NCBI GenBank assembly: GCA_002506015.1
Contig: DAWR01000218.1
Span: 1-6,849 of the forward strand
Reading direction: 5' to 3'
Source: Candidatus Methanogasteraceae archaeon UBA261
GTDB lineage: Archaea > Halobacteriota > Methanosarcinia > Methanosarcinales > Methanogasteraceae
Length of the DNA: 6,849 bases
The position numbers and the translations under genes were made by a program. Under the pieces are notes generated by a model. The model was given only the letters and a program-made list of their open reading frames with translations. It did not search any database and was not told where the DNA came from. Positions 5,374 to 6,849 of this stretch are shown here, in pieces. How positions within the stretch are numbered: the stretch's first letter is position 1; each line of letters begins with the position of its first letter.

Positions 5374-5380
5374 ATAAACA

Positions 5381-6849
5381 ATGAAAACACTAAGAAAATT
5401 GTGGCAGTTAACCACGCTACTACTGGCTGCAATGCCAGGAATGGCTCGTGCCACAACGACGAACAGAGATCAGAGACTCAAGCAAAGAAAGCCTGGAGTA
5501 CCTCTGGCGCTATTACTAAGCGTGCTGGTAGCGCTGCTTGTGACAACACCAGGAGTGTTAGCTGCCAGTGGAGATTTTAGCATCGACTTTGTCGCAGCAG
5601 CTCCGGAGTCATACAACCACCTGACCGGCGGCGGTGCCTTTGATGACGGCACCATCGGTGTGGGTAAAGACGTTGTTGAGTCGTTGGAAGGCGGCGATTT
5701 CTCATGCGGCGATATCGTGACATACTTAGCCGAAGTTACAGTGGGTGATACCACTCAAGCAGATACTGACGCCCCACAGACCATAGAGCTGAACTTTTCG
5801 TTCCTGGCTGACACCACCGGTCAATCCGGTGTGGCCCTCGGCGACATAGTGCTTGTGCAGGTGAACTACGGCACTATTGAGGACCGGATCACTGACGAGA
5901 ATATCACTGACGACGGCATCAATGATGATGGCGGCAGTACAGCCACACTCACCTATGAGAACCTCACCGAACCGTTATTCCAGGCAGGTTCTGAGCTGCA
6001 CGGTACTGTTGAGCTTGACGATCTGGAACGAAACGAGGTGGTAGTGGTCCGCATCGATGTGAAGCTGTTCTGCGATCCGGGCAGCGCCCCCACCGGCAAT
6101 CTGCAAGCGGCACTACCCGCTGCACGGCTGACCTTTATTAATGGTACAGAACCCGTGAATGAAGCCATTTCAGCCGGCCAACAGACCGTCCCCTTCAAAC
6201 AGATCGGTGACATCTGCTTCCCTGAGCTGGAGATCCAGAAGACCGTGAACACCACCGACGGCACGTGTCCCAGTGTTAAGACGCTCACGATCAACGCAGG
6301 TGAAACAGTCAAGTACTGCTACGTGGTGACCAATCCTATTAGCTGCGCGCCTCTGTATAACGTGAAGTTGGTCGACGACAACGGCACACCAGGCAACACA
6401 GGCGATGATTTCACGGTCACACTATCGGGGCTGACAGATATTGACAACGACGGCACCGCTGACGACCTGGCTGCAAGCGGTACTGCCACCGGCTGGGCAC
6501 TGGTCACGTTTCCAGTCACGACCCTGGCAGGGAGTTATCCTAATATCGCAACAGCGACAGGCAATGACTCCATTATCGAACCGACCACACTGTACGATAA
6601 TGATACCGCTGAGGTGATCATACCACCAAATCCGTTGATTAGCATCCTCAAGACAGGTGCATTCAACGATGAGGATGGTGATGGCTATGCTGATGTTGGT
6701 GAGACGATCGCTTACACGTATACGGTGACCAATGACGGGAATGTTGATCTGGCAAACGTGAGTGTCACAGATTCGTTAGGAATAACAGTTACATGTGTAG
6801 CTACGACGTTAGCTCCTGGTGAATCTACGACATGTACGGCAAGTTACAC
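5381..6849 (+). CDS. Large secreted surface protein with DUF11/DUF7507-type repeats (C-terminus beyond window)
   Basis: The frame is open from ATG at 5381 to the right edge (489 residues seen). Residues 1-24 resemble a signal peptide (MKTLRKLWQLTTLLLAAM, then ARA). A basic stretch, NRDQRLKQRKPG (28-39), separates it from a second, stronger signal-like segment at 40-62 ending in GVLAAS. An N-terminal beta-rich domain spans about 64-280. A DUF11-like domain follows at about 283-414 (LEIQKTVN, then AGETVKYCYVVTNP). A DUF7507-like repeat starts at about 419 (SILKTGAFND, ETIAYTYTVTND, LANVSVTDSLG) and runs off the window; more repeats are likely. Asp-rich DIDNDGTADD (353-362) and NDEDGDGYAD (429-438) look like calcium-binding loops. 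N-x-S/T sequons and eight cysteines fit an extracellular, possibly glycosylated protein acting in the cell envelope or adhesion. No enzyme motif is seen. Confidence 0.85.
   Translation, partial: MKTLRKLWQLTTLLLAAMPGMARATTTNRDQRLKQRKPGVPLALLLSVLVALLVTTPGVLAASGDFSIDFVAAAPESYNHLTGGGAFDDGTIGVGKDVVESLEGGDFSCGDIVTYLAEVTVGDTTQADTDAPQTIELNFSFLADTTGQSGVALGDIVLVQVNYGTIEDRITDENITDDGINDDGGSTATLTYENLTEPLFQAGSELHGTVELDDLERNEVVVVRIDVKLFCDPGSAPTGNLQAALPAARLTFINGTEPVNEAISAGQQTVPFKQIGDICFPELEIQKTVNTTDGTCPSVKTLTINAGETVKYCYVVTNPISCAPLYNVKLVDDNGTPGNTGDDFTVTLSGLTDIDNDGTADDLAASGTATGWALVTFPVTTLAGSYPNIATATGNDSIIEPTTLYDNDTAEVIIPPNPLISILKTGAFNDEDGDGYADVGETIAYTYTVTNDGNVDLANVSVTDSLGITVTCVATTLAPGESTTCTASY

Larger units (their letters stand above)
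5018..5376 (+). promoter_or_regulatory. Candidate structured leader or short inverted-repeat element
   Basis: CCCCTACTAT at 5023-5032 is perfectly complementary to ATAGTAGGGG at 5363-5372. With one bulged G (5022) the pairing continues through TATA (5018-5021 with 5373-5376), giving 14 pairs enclosing about 330 bp. The right arm includes the AGGGGT that would serve as ribosome binding site for the ATG at 5381, so pairing would hide it. Enclosed hairpins include 5073-5090 and 5127-5169. As RNA this would be a closing stem of a structured leader; as DNA it could be the terminal inverted repeats of a small nonautonomous element. I match it to no known riboswitch or element family. Confidence 0.35.

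Overview
The window looks archaeal, most likely euryarchaeal and possibly from the methanogen/ANME/Syntrophoarchaeum side of the tree. The reasons are an archaea-type DHH/RecJ-like protein with an N-terminal DnaJ-type zinc finger, a small PRC-barrel protein of the archaeal kind, AT-rich TATA-like boxes in the gaps, few good Shine-Dalgarno sites, and a papain-like peptidase and dockerin pair of the type found in some of these archaea. The assignment is inferred from gene content only; there is no rRNA or other taxonomic marker here.

Layout. (1) 1-662, minus strand: a class I SAM-dependent methyltransferase, cut by the left edge of the window. (2) 663-758: a short divergent promoter region with a TATA-like box that could serve both directions. 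(3) 759-1825, plus strand: a two-gene unit, a PRC-barrel protein followed 8 bp later by an unrecognised membrane protein with two membrane segments and a long cytoplasmic coiled coil. (4) 1929-3983, plus strand: a 684-residue multidomain DHH phosphoesterase (zinc finger, S1, OB fold, DHH, DHHA1). (5) 4048-4732, minus strand, convergent with the DHH gene: remains of a dockerin-bearing, papain-like (C1A) peptidase. Its N-terminal catalytic piece and a dockerin piece are separated by a 9-bp tandem repeat, a TATA-like stretch and stop codons, and the catalytic His/Asn half is missing. (6) About 4745-5380: a noncoding AT-rich gap with several inverted repeats, including a 14-bp bulged pair about 330 bp apart whose right arm covers the Shine-Dalgarno-like site of the next gene. 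(7) 5381 to the right edge, plus strand: the N-terminal part of a large secreted surface protein with DUF11/DUF7507-type beta-sandwich repeats and Asp-rich calcium-binding-like stretches.

Functionally the left two thirds are cellular housekeeping or membrane organisation (methyltransferase, PRC-barrel plus membrane coiled coil, nucleic-acid phosphoesterase). The right third is accessory and extracellular (a decayed peptidase/dockerin and a repeat-rich surface protein) and shows signs of rearrangement. The observations most worth testing are the PRC-barrel/coiled-coil pair with its heptad-spaced cysteines, and the structured gap upstream of the surface protein. I do not see a defence system, CRISPR array, complete mobile element, tRNA or rRNA.
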